NCBI GenBank assembly: GCA_020833245.1
Contig: JAJHQQ010000002.1
Span: forward strand, 1-51,055
Source of the DNA: Desulfurococcaceae archaeon
Lineage (GTDB): Archaea; Thermoproteota; Thermoprotei_A; Sulfolobales; Desulfurococcaceae
Length of the DNA: 51,055 nucleotides
Direction of reading: 5' to 3'
Position 1 is the first letter of the stretch; every line of letters starts with the position of its first letter. The notes under the pieces are model-generated. The model was given only the letters and a program-made list of their open reading frames with translations, ran no database searches and was not told where the DNA came from. The position numbers were made by a program, and so were the translations under genes. Below, piece after piece: positions 36,981-45,817 of the stretch.

Positions 36981-37766
36981 GTGTCCGCGTCTTTGAGTAG
37001 AGTATTGTATACTGGTTGCTGTGGTTTCCCGTGCGCGAGGAGAAAATACTACGAGTACTTTAAAGTAGTAGAGCTTCAAAACACCTTCTACGAATTACCG
37101 TCTACCGAGTGGGCTTTAAATTTGAGGTCCGAAGCGCCAGGAGACTTCGTGTTCACGGTTAAAGCCTGGCAGGTGATAACTCACCCCAGTACGTCGCCTA
37201 CTTGGAGCAGGATGAAGAGGCGTGTAGAGGGTAGCTTGGAGAACTACGGATACTTAAAGCCCACGCGTGAAAACTTAAACGCGCTGGAGAAGACGCTGGG
37301 AGTAGCGCGGGCTCTTAAATCAGAGTTCATAGTTCTCCAAACACCTGGAAGTATGCCTTATAGTGGTGAGAGCGTAAAGTGGGTTAGTGAGTTCTTTGAG
37401 AGTGCTAGGAGCCTACTACGCGGTGGCGAGGTCTTAGGCTGGGAGCCGAGAGGTGACTGGCTTAGAGCCCCGGAGCTGGGGAGTATACTAGAGAGGTACG
37501 GGGTTGTACACGTAGTAGACATATTTAGAAATAGGCCGCTCTACAAGCACCAGGGTATTCTATACGTGAGGCTTCACGGAATAGGCCCTGGAGAGGTGAA
37601 TTACAGCTACGTATACACTGAGAAAGACCTAGTAGAGCTAAAAGCGAGGATTTTACAAGAGGATTTTCAAGTAGCATTCGTGTTATTTAACAACGTAAAA
37701 ATGCTGAATAATGCTCTTGAATTCAAAAAGCTACTAGAAACAGAGAAGGGGCTCACAGTCTTCTAG
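36981..37766 (+). CDS. DUF72 family protein
   Basis: YTGCCGFP, YYEYFKVVELQNTFYELPS, FTVKAWQVITHP, YVRLHG. Confidence 0.87.
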   Translation: MSASLSRVLYTGCCGFPCARRKYYEYFKVVELQNTFYELPSTEWALNLRSEAPGDFVFTVKAWQVITHPSTSPTWSRMKRRVEGSLENYGYLKPTRENLNALEKTLGVARALKSEFIVLQTPGSMPYSGESVKWVSEFFESARSLLRGGEVLGWEPRGDWLRAPELGSILERYGVVHVVDIFRNRPLYKHQGILYVRLHGIGPGEVNYSYVYTEKDLVELKARILQEDFQVAFVLFNNVKMLNNALEFKKLLETEKGLTVF

Positions 37767-37807
37767 GGTAATGCTCGCTCTAAACTCAACTAGCACTAGG
37801 AGGACTC

Positions 37808-38881
37808 TTAGGAGTGCTTTTTACTCATAGTTCTAGGTATTGTCTCGTTGTAGGGGGGTTTAATTACACCTAGCTCTGTTATAATTGCTGATACTAAGTC
37901 AGGGTCTGTTACGTCAAATGCGTAGTTGTACACGTCTACAGTCTCTACTGTTATTGGCTGACCCATAATGTACTTGACTTCACCGGGGTCTCTCTCCTCT
38001 ATTACAACCTGGTCTATTGTGTGCTCTAAGTCAATAGTGCTTGTTGGAGCGGCAACGTAAAATGGCACTTCGTGTCTGCTGGCAGCTAGGGCTATCATGT
38101 AGGTCCCGATTTTATTTACAACGTAGCCGTCTCTCGTCACTCTGTCTGCGCCGACTACGACTAGATCAATTTTCTCCTTCCTCATAAGCAAGCCCACGGC
38201 GTTATCGGTTACGAGTGTTACTGGTATTCCCTCTTTAACCAGCTCGTAAACCGTTAACCTAGCGCCTTGGAGCAGAGGCCTGGTCTCTGTGGCTATCACT
38301 CTGATCCTCTTCCCCCTATACCACGCTACTCTAATCACACCTAGAGCCGTACCATAAGCTGACGTGGCTAGCGCTCCGGCGTTGCAGTGTGTTAGAATGG
38401 TAGCGTTGTCTGGGACGAGCTCGGCTCCATACTCGCCTATTTTTAAGTTGGCTTCTACATCCTCTCTGTACACTTCTAGTGCTGTCTCTACGAGTTTTCT
38501 AGCTATAGTGTACGTGTCACTTGTCTTGTTTACTGCTTCTCTCAGTGTTCTCTGCATTTTAGTGAGCGCGTAGAACAAGTTGTAGGCTGTGGGCCTTGTT
38601 TTCAGTAATGTGTGTATAGCACTGTTAACTAGGCTAGTGAACTCCTCAACCCCCCTACCGGCTACTTTCAGCGCATAGGCTCCAATAGTTAGAGCCGCAG
38701 CGACTCCTATAGCTGGGGCTCCTCTAATCTCCATGTCTTTAATGGCGACCGCTACTCTAACAGGGTCGCTTGAGCAGGTAACTTCCTCTTCACAAGGGAG
38801 TTTCTTAGTGTTAATCCAGCATATTTCCCCCGTACTCTCATTGAACCAGACTGCTTTAACAACTACTGGGTAAGGGTACAT
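37808..38881 (-). CDS. mtnA: S-methyl-5-thioribose-1-phosphate isomerase / eIF2B-alpha-like
   Basis: DMEIRGAPAIGVAAALTIG, THCNAGALATSAYGTALGVIR, TRPLLQGARLTVYEL, VVGADRVTRDG..NKIGTY. Confidence 0.93.
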   Translation of the reverse strand: MYPYPVVVKAVWFNESTGEICWINTKKLPCEEEVTCSSDPVRVAVAIKDMEIRGAPAIGVAAALTIGAYALKVAGRGVEEFTSLVNSAIHTLLKTRPTAYNLFYALTKMQRTLREAVNKTSDTYTIARKLVETALEVYREDVEANLKIGEYGAELVPDNATILTHCNAGALATSAYGTALGVIRVAWYRGKRIRVIATETRPLLQGARLTVYELVKEGIPVTLVTDNAVGLLMRKEKIDLVVVGADRVTRDGYVVNKIGTYMIALAASRHEVPFYVAAPTSTIDLEHTIDQVVIEERDPGEVKYIMGQPITVETVDVYNYAFDVTDPDLVSAIITELGVIKPPYNETIPRTMSKKHS

Positions 38882-38975
38882 GTTGCATTACACCAATTGC
38901 TACTATGTAGTCTAGTTATGCCCTCTAAGATTATAAAACACTCGAGAACTCTGTGGTCGAGGAGCTTTCTCCCAG

Positions 38976-39230
38976 CTACGTAGAGGACTCTTCTAACTTT
39001 TTGCTAATGTTGAAAATAGTTATAGTTACCAGCCTATTGTCTTTTAAGCCGAGAACTATATCGCTGTCTTCAACTAGTAGTTCTTCATCGGGCTGTTCTT
39101 CTACTCGCCCTATTAGTATGCGAAGCGTGTCTGTCTGGCGATCATAGTCGAGAGTAATAGTTGTTGGTAATTCGACTACGCACTTTCTAGTAGAATCCAT
39201 GCCTAATCTCCTATAGCGGGGAGAGGACAA
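38976..39230 (-). CDS. DUF2283-like small protein
   Basis: ITLDYDRQTDTLRILIG...DSDIVLGLKDNRLVTITIFNISK. Confidence 0.55.
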   Translation of the reverse strand: MSSPRYRRLGMDSTRKCVVELPTTITLDYDRQTDTLRILIGRVEEQPDEELLVEDSDIVLGLKDNRLVTITIFNISKKLEESST

Positions 39231-39525
39231 CGTCTTGGAAGTCTAGTGGTAGTGGCTTATTCTTAGACTTGTACTCGTCGAATCTCGCCTCTAGAAATGA
39301 CCTGAAAACAGGGCAAGTTTCAAACTTACCCTCTCTCTCGCACTTAATACCCATGCCAATAAAGCACATTTTAGTTCTCTTATCGAAGTAGGGGCAGAGC
39401 TTGTGGTACTGCTTAGCACTCTTAAGTATTCTGTTAACCCACCTCTGCTTCTCATCGGTTTTCTTCTCGGACTTCTCCATGAGCGCCTCCATTAGGTCTT
39501 TCTCAGAGATCTTAGTTGACATCAT
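39211..39525 (-). CDS. Hypothetical small Cys-containing protein
   Basis: CPYFDKRTKMCFIGMGIKCEREGKFETCPVF, four Cys in a metal-site-like arrangement. Confidence 0.6.
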   Translation of the reverse strand: MMSTKISEKDLMEALMEKSEKKTDEKQRWVNRILKSAKQYHKLCPYFDKRTKMCFIGMGIKCEREGKFETCPVFRSFLEARFDEYKSKNKPLPLDFQDVVLSPL

Positions 39526-39612
39526 CTCACCTCCTTCTTAATAATCAGTAATTATACCTTAAAATAATCCAGAGGAGCAGTTTTAACGAGAAAGCCTGCT
39601 GGAGGGGGTGCC

Positions 39613-40767
39613 TTGAATTTAAAGCTGAGTAGTGAGGTCACGCGTGATCTGAGGTTAGTTTATGGTAGCTTACTAGAGCAAGTTATTAAGCGCCTCTATA
39701 CGCCGCCGAGGAGGATTTACGCTAGAGTAAATACTCTCAGGGCTTCACGTAGAGAAGTACTAGAGCTTCTAAGTAGAGAAGGCGTTGTGGCTCACCCGGA
39801 TGAGCGCGTTGACGAGGCTATTTACTTCGAGGTAGAGGGGCCTTTTAGAGTAGAGTGCTCAGCGACCGGCAGGATTATTGTTGACTCGAGAACAGCTGCG
39901 TCTCTAATGCTCGGGGCAAACCTGTATCGTCCAGGGGTTTTGTGGTCAACTCGCTTCGATAAGGGTGAGAAACTGCTCGTCACTACTAGGGAGGGCGCTG
40001 TGGTAGCCTGTATTGAAGCCGCTGTGTCTTACAGTGAAATGGTAAGAGCGAGGAGGGGTCTTGTGGGAGTTAATGTGTCTTCGCCTTACAGGGCTCCTAA
40101 AATATCAGAGACATCTGCCTATCTAAGGGGTTTAATTTACCCGCAGAGCCTTCCGAGTATTATTACTACGCGTGTATTAAACCCTGGTAGAGGGGAGTTA
40201 ATTGTAGACATGAACGCCTCTCCAGGGGGTAAAACAAGCCACATCGTCCAGTTAACGCACGGAAAGTCTCTCGTGCTAGCCTTCGACAGGAGTGTAAGTA
40301 AGATAACAGTTCTTCAAAACACGCTCCGTAGGCTTCAACTAGATGTAAGTGTTCTCGCAATTCCCTGCGACTCAAGGTACTTGCACTTAGACATGAACTT
40401 GCGGGGAAAGGCTGACAGGGTCATAATAGATCCACCGTGTAGTAACCTGGGTGTGAGGCCGCTCGAGGAGTCAAGAGAGTGGAGAGACATTGTCAACTTG
40501 TCTGAATACCAGAGGCAGTTCATTAAGTCTGCGAGGGAGCTCTTAAAGCCCGGTGGTGTACTAGTCTACTCGACTTGCACAGTGACTTTTAAGGAAAACG
40601 AGGAGAACATTGTTTACGCCGTTGAGGAGCTGGGCTTCACGGCGCGTGAGCCGGAGGTAGAAGTCCCCTACGCTGAGAAGGTCTCTTATAGAGGTGTAGT
40701 CGCCTACAGGTTCTCGCCAATTCTACATGACATGCCAGGCTACTTCATAGCGCTCCTCGAGAAGTAG
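39613..40767 (+). CDS. RNA m5C methyltransferase, NOL1/NOP2/Sun family with PUA domain
   Basis: NASPGGKTSHIVQL, RVIIDPPCSNLG, VYSTCTVTFKENE. Confidence 0.92.
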   Translation: MNLKLSSEVTRDLRLVYGSLLEQVIKRLYTPPRRIYARVNTLRASRREVLELLSREGVVAHPDERVDEAIYFEVEGPFRVECSATGRIIVDSRTAASLMLGANLYRPGVLWSTRFDKGEKLLVTTREGAVVACIEAAVSYSEMVRARRGLVGVNVSSPYRAPKISETSAYLRGLIYPQSLPSIITTRVLNPGRGELIVDMNASPGGKTSHIVQLTHGKSLVLAFDRSVSKITVLQNTLRRLQLDVSVLAIPCDSRYLHLDMNLRGKADRVIIDPPCSNLGVRPLEESREWRDIVNLSEYQRQFIKSARELLKPGGVLVYSTCTVTFKENEENIVYAVEELGFTAREPEVEVPYAEKVSYRGVVAYRFSPILHDMPGYFIALLEK

Positions 40768-41308
40768 GGAGTTCACTGCTCTTTTTTCGAGTTAGTAGGA
40801 CGCCGCAGAGTGGACAGATCTCTTCTCCCGGATTACTGGGAGTGTAGTAGCAGAGAGGGCAGTACACAGTGTACCGTATGAACCTTGCTATCCCCCTCGT
40901 TCTCAGCGGCTTAAAAGAGATCTTTAACCCGTAAAGAGTATTCTGAATATCGTAGTCGTCTGTTATGACTATCACGTCGCGGTATTTTTCCTTCAGCATT
41001 AGAGCCAGGGCGATTACGTGTATATCAGTCGTGGAGAGCCTGTTAATTAAGCCGGTGTTTCTCACCGCTCTCAGAGCACTCTCCAAGTAGTCCTTGTCGG
41101 GGTCAATAACCCTGATTACTTCGAGGTCGATTGCCTCAATAAGGGCTTGTTTGTTGTCAGGGTCTTTTACCTCATTAACAGCTAGGCTCACCGTGAAGAC
41201 ATCGAGCCTTGTTCTCGGAAGTAACCTATAGTACTTAGCTAGTAAAGCGCCCGTGTCTAGCACTACGGCTATTTTTCCACTAGATGCGAGCTCGCTGTGC
41301 AAGTACAA
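40745..41308 (-). CDS. Nob1-like endonuclease (PIN + zinc ribbon)
   Basis: VVLDTGALL, STTDIHVIALAL, VITDDYDIQNTL, CPLCYYTPSNPGEEICPLCG. Confidence 0.85.
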   Translation of the reverse strand: MYLHSELASSGKIAVVLDTGALLAKYYRLLPRTRLDVFTVSLAVNEVKDPDNKQALIEAIDLEVIRVIDPDKDYLESALRAVRNTGLINRLSTTDIHVIALALMLKEKYRDVIVITDDYDIQNTLYGLKISFKPLRTRGIARFIRYTVYCPLCYYTPSNPGEEICPLCGVLLTRKKSSELPTSRGAL

Positions 41309-42119
41309 TTCTCACCAGGTCTCTAAACGGAGAAAACCTAACTACTTTGACATATTTACTCCCAGGCGTTATCTCAATACTCGAGTTTTTCTCCAGGTTC
41401 CCCGCGTAGTCGCCGTCAATGTAGACAATGCTCGAATTTAACACTGTTATGTTAACTACGCTAAGCTCACTGATAACTAGTGGGGGTAGGCCTATTTGAA
41501 GCGGGTTTAGTGGTGTTATTGTTACTGACTCTAAAAGGGGGCTTATAAGGGGTCCTCTGGCAGATAGGCTGTACCCGGATGAGCCTACAGGAGTGCTGAT
41601 TATTAGTCCATCTCCCTCCAGCGTGAAAGCAGTACTTAAATGCGGTGTCTTAACGCTAACATTGTACTTAGAGACTTTTCCAAGATTACTACTCACAATA
41701 GTGACCTCATTCACGAACAAGTCGCGCTTTGTACCCGTGTGAATAGTGAGCACTGGGTAGAGTTCAATGTAGTAGTCGCCACGTAGAAACTCCCTGATTA
41801 ACTCGCTTAGTGGTCTCTCCGGGGACTCGTATAGGGCATTTCTCCTACCACAGGGGTACGGGAAGACGAGTGTATTAGTGTAGAGTAGTGAGAGTCTAGC
41901 TGCTCTTAGAAAAGTCCCATCACCACCAATACTAAATACCACGTCTACGGGTTCTTTTAGAACGCGTGTTTCCCCCTCTAAACTAGTGACGTCGTCAACA
42001 GTGTACACCTCGAACTCTATACCCTGATTTTTCAGAGTATTAGCTAGCTCTCCTAGAACACTAATGCACTGTTGCGTTGGCTTGTATATTACTAGGGCCC
42101 TCTGTATCAAATTGCTCAC
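41280..42119 (-). CDS. nadK: NAD kinase
   Basis: VFSIGGDGTFLRAARL, EGDGLIISTPVGSSGYSLSARGP. Confidence 0.92.
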   Translation of the reverse strand: MSNLIQRALVIYKPTQQCISVLGELANTLKNQGIEFEVYTVDDVTSLEGETRVLKEPVDVVFSIGGDGTFLRAARLSLLYTNTLVFPYPCGRRNALYESPERPLSELIREFLRGDYYIELYPVLTIHTGTKRDLFVNEVTIVSSNLGKVSKYNVSVKTPHLSTAFTLEGDGLIISTPVGSSGYSLSARGPLISPLLESVTITPLNPLQIGLPPLVISELSVVNITVLNSSIVYIDGDYAGNLEKNSSIEITPGSKYVKVVRFSPFRDLVRIVLAQRARI

Positions 42120-42191
42120 GCACTCAATTATTATTAAGAGACCTCTGATATACTTTTAATTAAGCAGTATGTGGTGTTATGAGGAAGACTC

Positions 42192-43181
42192 GTGCGTGAT
42201 AGAGTAGTGCCACTGTGTCTAAGTGTTGACAAGTCTAAGGCTAATAGTGTTTTAAGAGCTCTCAGAAGCTCAAAGCTGTTAAACGACGAGTACAAGATCA
42301 CGAGGACAGGCGACACTGTCTTAATACCTATTAAAGAAACAGGTGGAGAGACGCTGGCGAGGCTCCTAGAAGAGTTTTCGATCGTAGACTGTAATCCTCC
42401 GAGGAGGAGAGTCCTCGTAAACACTAAAATGCCGTCTATGGAACACCTGGGAGAAGTGGTTATTGTCAGAAGAAACGTCTTAGACTACATTACTCCTAGA
42501 GACCTGGTTGACAGGATTAAAGCAGTATATCCTAGGGTGAGAGCAGTGTGGATTAAAGAAGAGACATGCGACTCTTTTAGGAAGCCACTACTGAGACTAC
42601 TATGGGGTGAGGAGATAAGAGAAGTCGTGGTTAAAGAATACGGGCTACTCTTTAAAGTTAAGCTTGGAGAAGTGTACTTTAACTCGAGGCTCGCAGAGGA
42701 GCACCGTAAAGTCGCCTCTATGATTAAGCACGGTGAAGTAGTACTAGATGCTTTTAGTGGAGTAGGGGGTTTTGCTATTCACGCAGTGGCTTTGAGGCAA
42801 GTTCTAGTATTTGCGAATGACTTAAACCCAGTTGCGTACGAGTTACTAGTTGAGAACTTGTACTTGAATAGGAGAAGACTGAGAGGCGTGGTAGTCCCCT
42901 TGAACATGGATACTCGTGATCTAGTGGGCGTGCTCAGAGAGGGCAGTGTGGACAGAATAATAGCGGATCTACCACATCAGAGCCTAGAGTACGCTGATGT
43001 GTACGAGAAGCTTCTTAGGCCTAGAGGAGTACTACACATCTATGTTCTCTCAAAGCTAAGTGAGAATATTGAGGAACTAGTACTTGAGAAGTTTAGTAGT
43101 TGGAGCTTAGAATGCTGTACTAGTGTTCTAGAATACTCCCCCGGCGCCTCTATATATAGATGTGACCTCGTCAAGGTCTAG
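42192..43181 (+). CDS. trm5: tRNA (guanine-37-N1) methyltransferase Trm5
   Basis: VYFNSRLAEEHRKVA, VLDAFSGVGGFAIHAV, NDLNPVAYELLVENLYLN, DRIIADLPHQSLEY. Confidence 0.93.
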   Translation: MRDRVVPLCLSVDKSKANSVLRALRSSKLLNDEYKITRTGDTVLIPIKETGGETLARLLEEFSIVDCNPPRRRVLVNTKMPSMEHLGEVVIVRRNVLDYITPRDLVDRIKAVYPRVRAVWIKEETCDSFRKPLLRLLWGEEIREVVVKEYGLLFKVKLGEVYFNSRLAEEHRKVASMIKHGEVVLDAFSGVGGFAIHAVALRQVLVFANDLNPVAYELLVENLYLNRRRLRGVVVPLNMDTRDLVGVLREGSVDRIIADLPHQSLEYADVYEKLLRPRGVLHIYVLSKLSENIEELVLEKFSSWSLECCTSVLEYSPGASIYRCDLVKV

Positions 43182-43598
43182 GCAGTACAGTTTAGCCTCG
43201 AGAACGGTGTCGGGGTCTTTTAGCTTCTCAACTAGGTCTCTCCTCAAGTCTCCCGCGGCCTTACTTGCTCTTATAGCAACCGTGGCCGGGTCTATGTATG
43301 TGCTCTTTCTCAGAATGATCTTAGTGCTGCTCGTGAGCACTAGTTTAGAGCTCCCGTGAGCTAGCACAGTGTCTTGTAGGCCTGAGGCTTCTAGTACGAT
43401 TACGATGATCGCCTCATCTCTGCGGGCACACTTCTTAAACTCCTCGCTGAAGTCTAGTGGCGACTTGTCAGACGCGACTCCTATAACGCAGTCGCCGCGT
43501 GGAGTTAGTTCACGCTCCCTAGTGATCTCAATGGTCGTTCTGTGGAGAGCACTGATATTTGAGTGTCCACGCGCTCTAACCACCTCTAAGCACACCAA
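43128..43598 (-). CDS. DUF371 family protein
   Basis: VRARGHSNISALHRTTIEITRERELTPRGDCVIGVASDKS. Confidence 0.88.
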   Translation of the reverse strand: MVCLEVVRARGHSNISALHRTTIEITRERELTPRGDCVIGVASDKSPLDFSEEFKKCARRDEAIIVIVLEASGLQDTVLAHGSSKLVLTSSTKIILRKSTYIDPATVAIRASKAAGDLRRDLVEKLKDPDTVLEAKLYCLDLDEVTSIYRGAGGVF

Positions 43599-43684
43599 GC
43601 TACTCTAGCACCTCTACAACTAGTCTCGTAGAGTCTTAAATCACCCTGTAGTGATATTTCAACTCAGCGTTTAAGGGGTTCTGA

Positions 43685-44365
43685 GTGAAAGATCTCGAGG
43701 TTCAGAGAAGGAGACTAGTAGAGGCCTTAGTGAGCGCGGGTTACTTAAAGAACCCTAGAGTTATAAGGGCCCTCCTCGCGGTTCCCAGGGAGCTCTTTGT
43801 ACCAGAAGAGCTGAGAGAGTACGCCTACGTGGATTCTCCCCTCCCCATAGGCTACAGGCAGACGATAAGTGCTGTTCACATGGTCGCCATTATGACAGAA
43901 GAGTTGAATCCTGAACCAGGCGACACCGTTCTCGAAGTGGGCACTGGATCAGGCTACCAGGCGGCAGTACTAGCTGAGATCGTCGCTAAACAGGACCCCG
44001 AGCGCAGAGGGCACGTATACACGATTGAGAGAATACCAGAATTAGCTGAGTTTGCAAAGGGAAATCTCGCGAGAGCAGGCTACTCGGAGTACGTAACCGT
44101 GATCGTGGGTGATGGCACGCTCGGGTATCCGGAGAAAGCTCCATTTAATAGAATTATTGTTACGGCAGCCGCCCCCACAGTACCCCCACCACTAATTGAT
44201 CAGCTTGCTGATGAAGGCGCACTCGTAATACCAGTTGGAGACCCCTATATTCAGAGACTACTAGTTGTCGAGAAGAGAGGGGGAAAGCTGTACAAAAAGT
44301 GGGGTATTGAGTGTGTTTTTGTTCCGCTAATTGGAGAGTACGGGTGGAAGAGCACTACTTTTTAG
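43685..44365 (+). CDS. pcm: Protein-L-isoaspartate O-methyltransferase
   Basis: FVPEELREYAYVDSPLPIGYRQTISAVHMVAIMTEEL, VLEVGTGSGYQAAVLAEI. Confidence 0.95.
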   Translation: MKDLEVQRRRLVEALVSAGYLKNPRVIRALLAVPRELFVPEELREYAYVDSPLPIGYRQTISAVHMVAIMTEELNPEPGDTVLEVGTGSGYQAAVLAEIVAKQDPERRGHVYTIERIPELAEFAKGNLARAGYSEYVTVIVGDGTLGYPEKAPFNRIIVTAAAPTVPPPLIDQLADEGALVIPVGDPYIQRLLVVEKRGGKLYKKWGIECVFVPLIGEYGWKSTTF

Positions 44366-45413
44366 AAAACCACTTTGAGAGACCTGTTTGCTCTCCCTTA
44401 ATGTGCTCTCTGTAGGCTTTTACTAGTCTGTCGAGAGCGCCTCTAACTCTCTCCTCGCTGAAATCGTGATCTTTAACGAGGATCTCAGTAATTAGCTTCT
44501 CATCCGGCGATCTCCACTCGATCTTGTAGTTCTTCGTGACGGGTGGATTTAAGAAGTAGTTTTTAATGCTCACTATGTCCACGGGTACAGGGGTCTTTAA
44601 AAGCCCTTTAGGTACTTTCTCAATGCTACCATAAGTTTTAATTAACTGGTATGCTCTCTTTGGGCCAATGTTCTCGAAACCATCTGGATTATAGTCTGTT
44701 CCAATGAGAATCCCTATGTCCACAAGGACCTCGTGCGTAATACCCAGGGCTTTAAGTAGCTTGTCGAGCTCTATGATCTCCGGCGGTATCTCAACGTACT
44801 CTTCTCTCCTCGGTAGCTTCCTCTTGCCGCTAATAGTGAGATTTCTAATTAGTCTTGGAGACCCGAAGAGCAAGCTGTCATAATCTTGCGAGGCAGTAGC
44901 GTACGCGTCTCCTACTTTAGCTAAGTAGGCGGCTTGCGCCTCGCCCTCAGCTGGCGCGTTTACATGTGGTATTCCCATTGCTTCGAGTAGTCTCTTAGCT
45001 TCTTGAACCATGTCTAGTGTGAGCTTTGAGGCTATTACAGCGAACTTTCTAGCAGACTCGAGGTCGCCTGTTCTCACAGCTTCTTCGTACTTTTTCTGCG
45101 CGTCTTCTTTGATAGCCTTTCTCCTCTCGATTTCTTTAGCTTTAATCTCTGGTGGTGTACCGTCAAATACGTAAACGGGCTTAATGCCGTTTTCAACTAG
45201 GTTTATTGTCCTGTAGAAGAGACCGCTTAAGTGGCTTGTAACTCTGCCTTGACTATCCATGAGGGGGGTTCCATCTGGCTGTCGAATAGCCGATAGAAAC
45301 TGGTAGAGTGCGTTGTACGCGTCAATTGCTATGACTCTACCTCTCAGTAAGCGTAAATCCCCTACTTTACTCTTAATACTTTCAGGTATGAGGTCTTTGA
45401 GGTCAACTCCCAC
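44355..45413 (-). CDS. fen: Flap endonuclease 1
   Basis: MGVDLKDLIPE, IAIDAYNALYQFLSAIRQPDGTPLMDSQGRVTSHLSGLFYRTINL, APAEGEAQAAYLAK. Confidence 0.96.
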   Translation of the reverse strand: MGVDLKDLIPESIKSKVGDLRLLRGRVIAIDAYNALYQFLSAIRQPDGTPLMDSQGRVTSHLSGLFYRTINLVENGIKPVYVFDGTPPEIKAKEIERRKAIKEDAQKKYEEAVRTGDLESARKFAVIASKLTLDMVQEAKRLLEAMGIPHVNAPAEGEAQAAYLAKVGDAYATASQDYDSLLFGSPRLIRNLTISGKRKLPRREEYVEIPPEIIELDKLLKALGITHEVLVDIGILIGTDYNPDGFENIGPKRAYQLIKTYGSIEKVPKGLLKTPVPVDIVSIKNYFLNPPVTKNYKIEWRSPDEKLITEILVKDHDFSEERVRGALDRLVKAYREHIKGEQTGLSKWFSKK

Positions 45414-45568
45414 TAAACTCCCCTAGTAATCATTTACGAGTAGCTCTATATATCTTAGAAATCAGTGTGTACAAAGCGCTGTTTTAAGGTATTTACAGCT
45501 ATTAGATCTGCGCAGTGTTTAGCGGCCTGTGCTGTGAGAAATACTACGTTTTAGGTGAAGATACTTAC

Positions 45569-45817
45569 TCATGTCTTAACGGGTTTTATGAGGAACTCCT
45601 TGCCTATTGATTCCACGTGGATTAAGCCCTGGAGTTCAAGTTTCATTAGTGTGTGGTAGAGCTCAGATTTAGTAGTATCTAGTCCGTACTCTTTTCTTAT
45701 TATTTCTTCTAGTTTACTCTCACTTAGCCCCTCGGACCGCGAGAAGACTACTTCTAAGATTATTCTGTGTAGTGGCATGTATTTCCAAGTACTGTTCCTG
45801 TTCTTCACGGAGATCAC
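45569..45817 (-). CDS. Small winged-helix-like protein
   Basis: 82-aa ORF with wHTH-like pattern (GLSESKLEEIIRKEYGLDTTKSELYHTLMKLELQGLIHVE), abutting cdc48. Confidence 0.6.
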   Translation of the reverse strand: MISVKNRNSTWKYMPLHRIILEVVFSRSEGLSESKLEEIIRKEYGLDTTKSELYHTLMKLELQGLIHVESIGKEFLIKPVKT

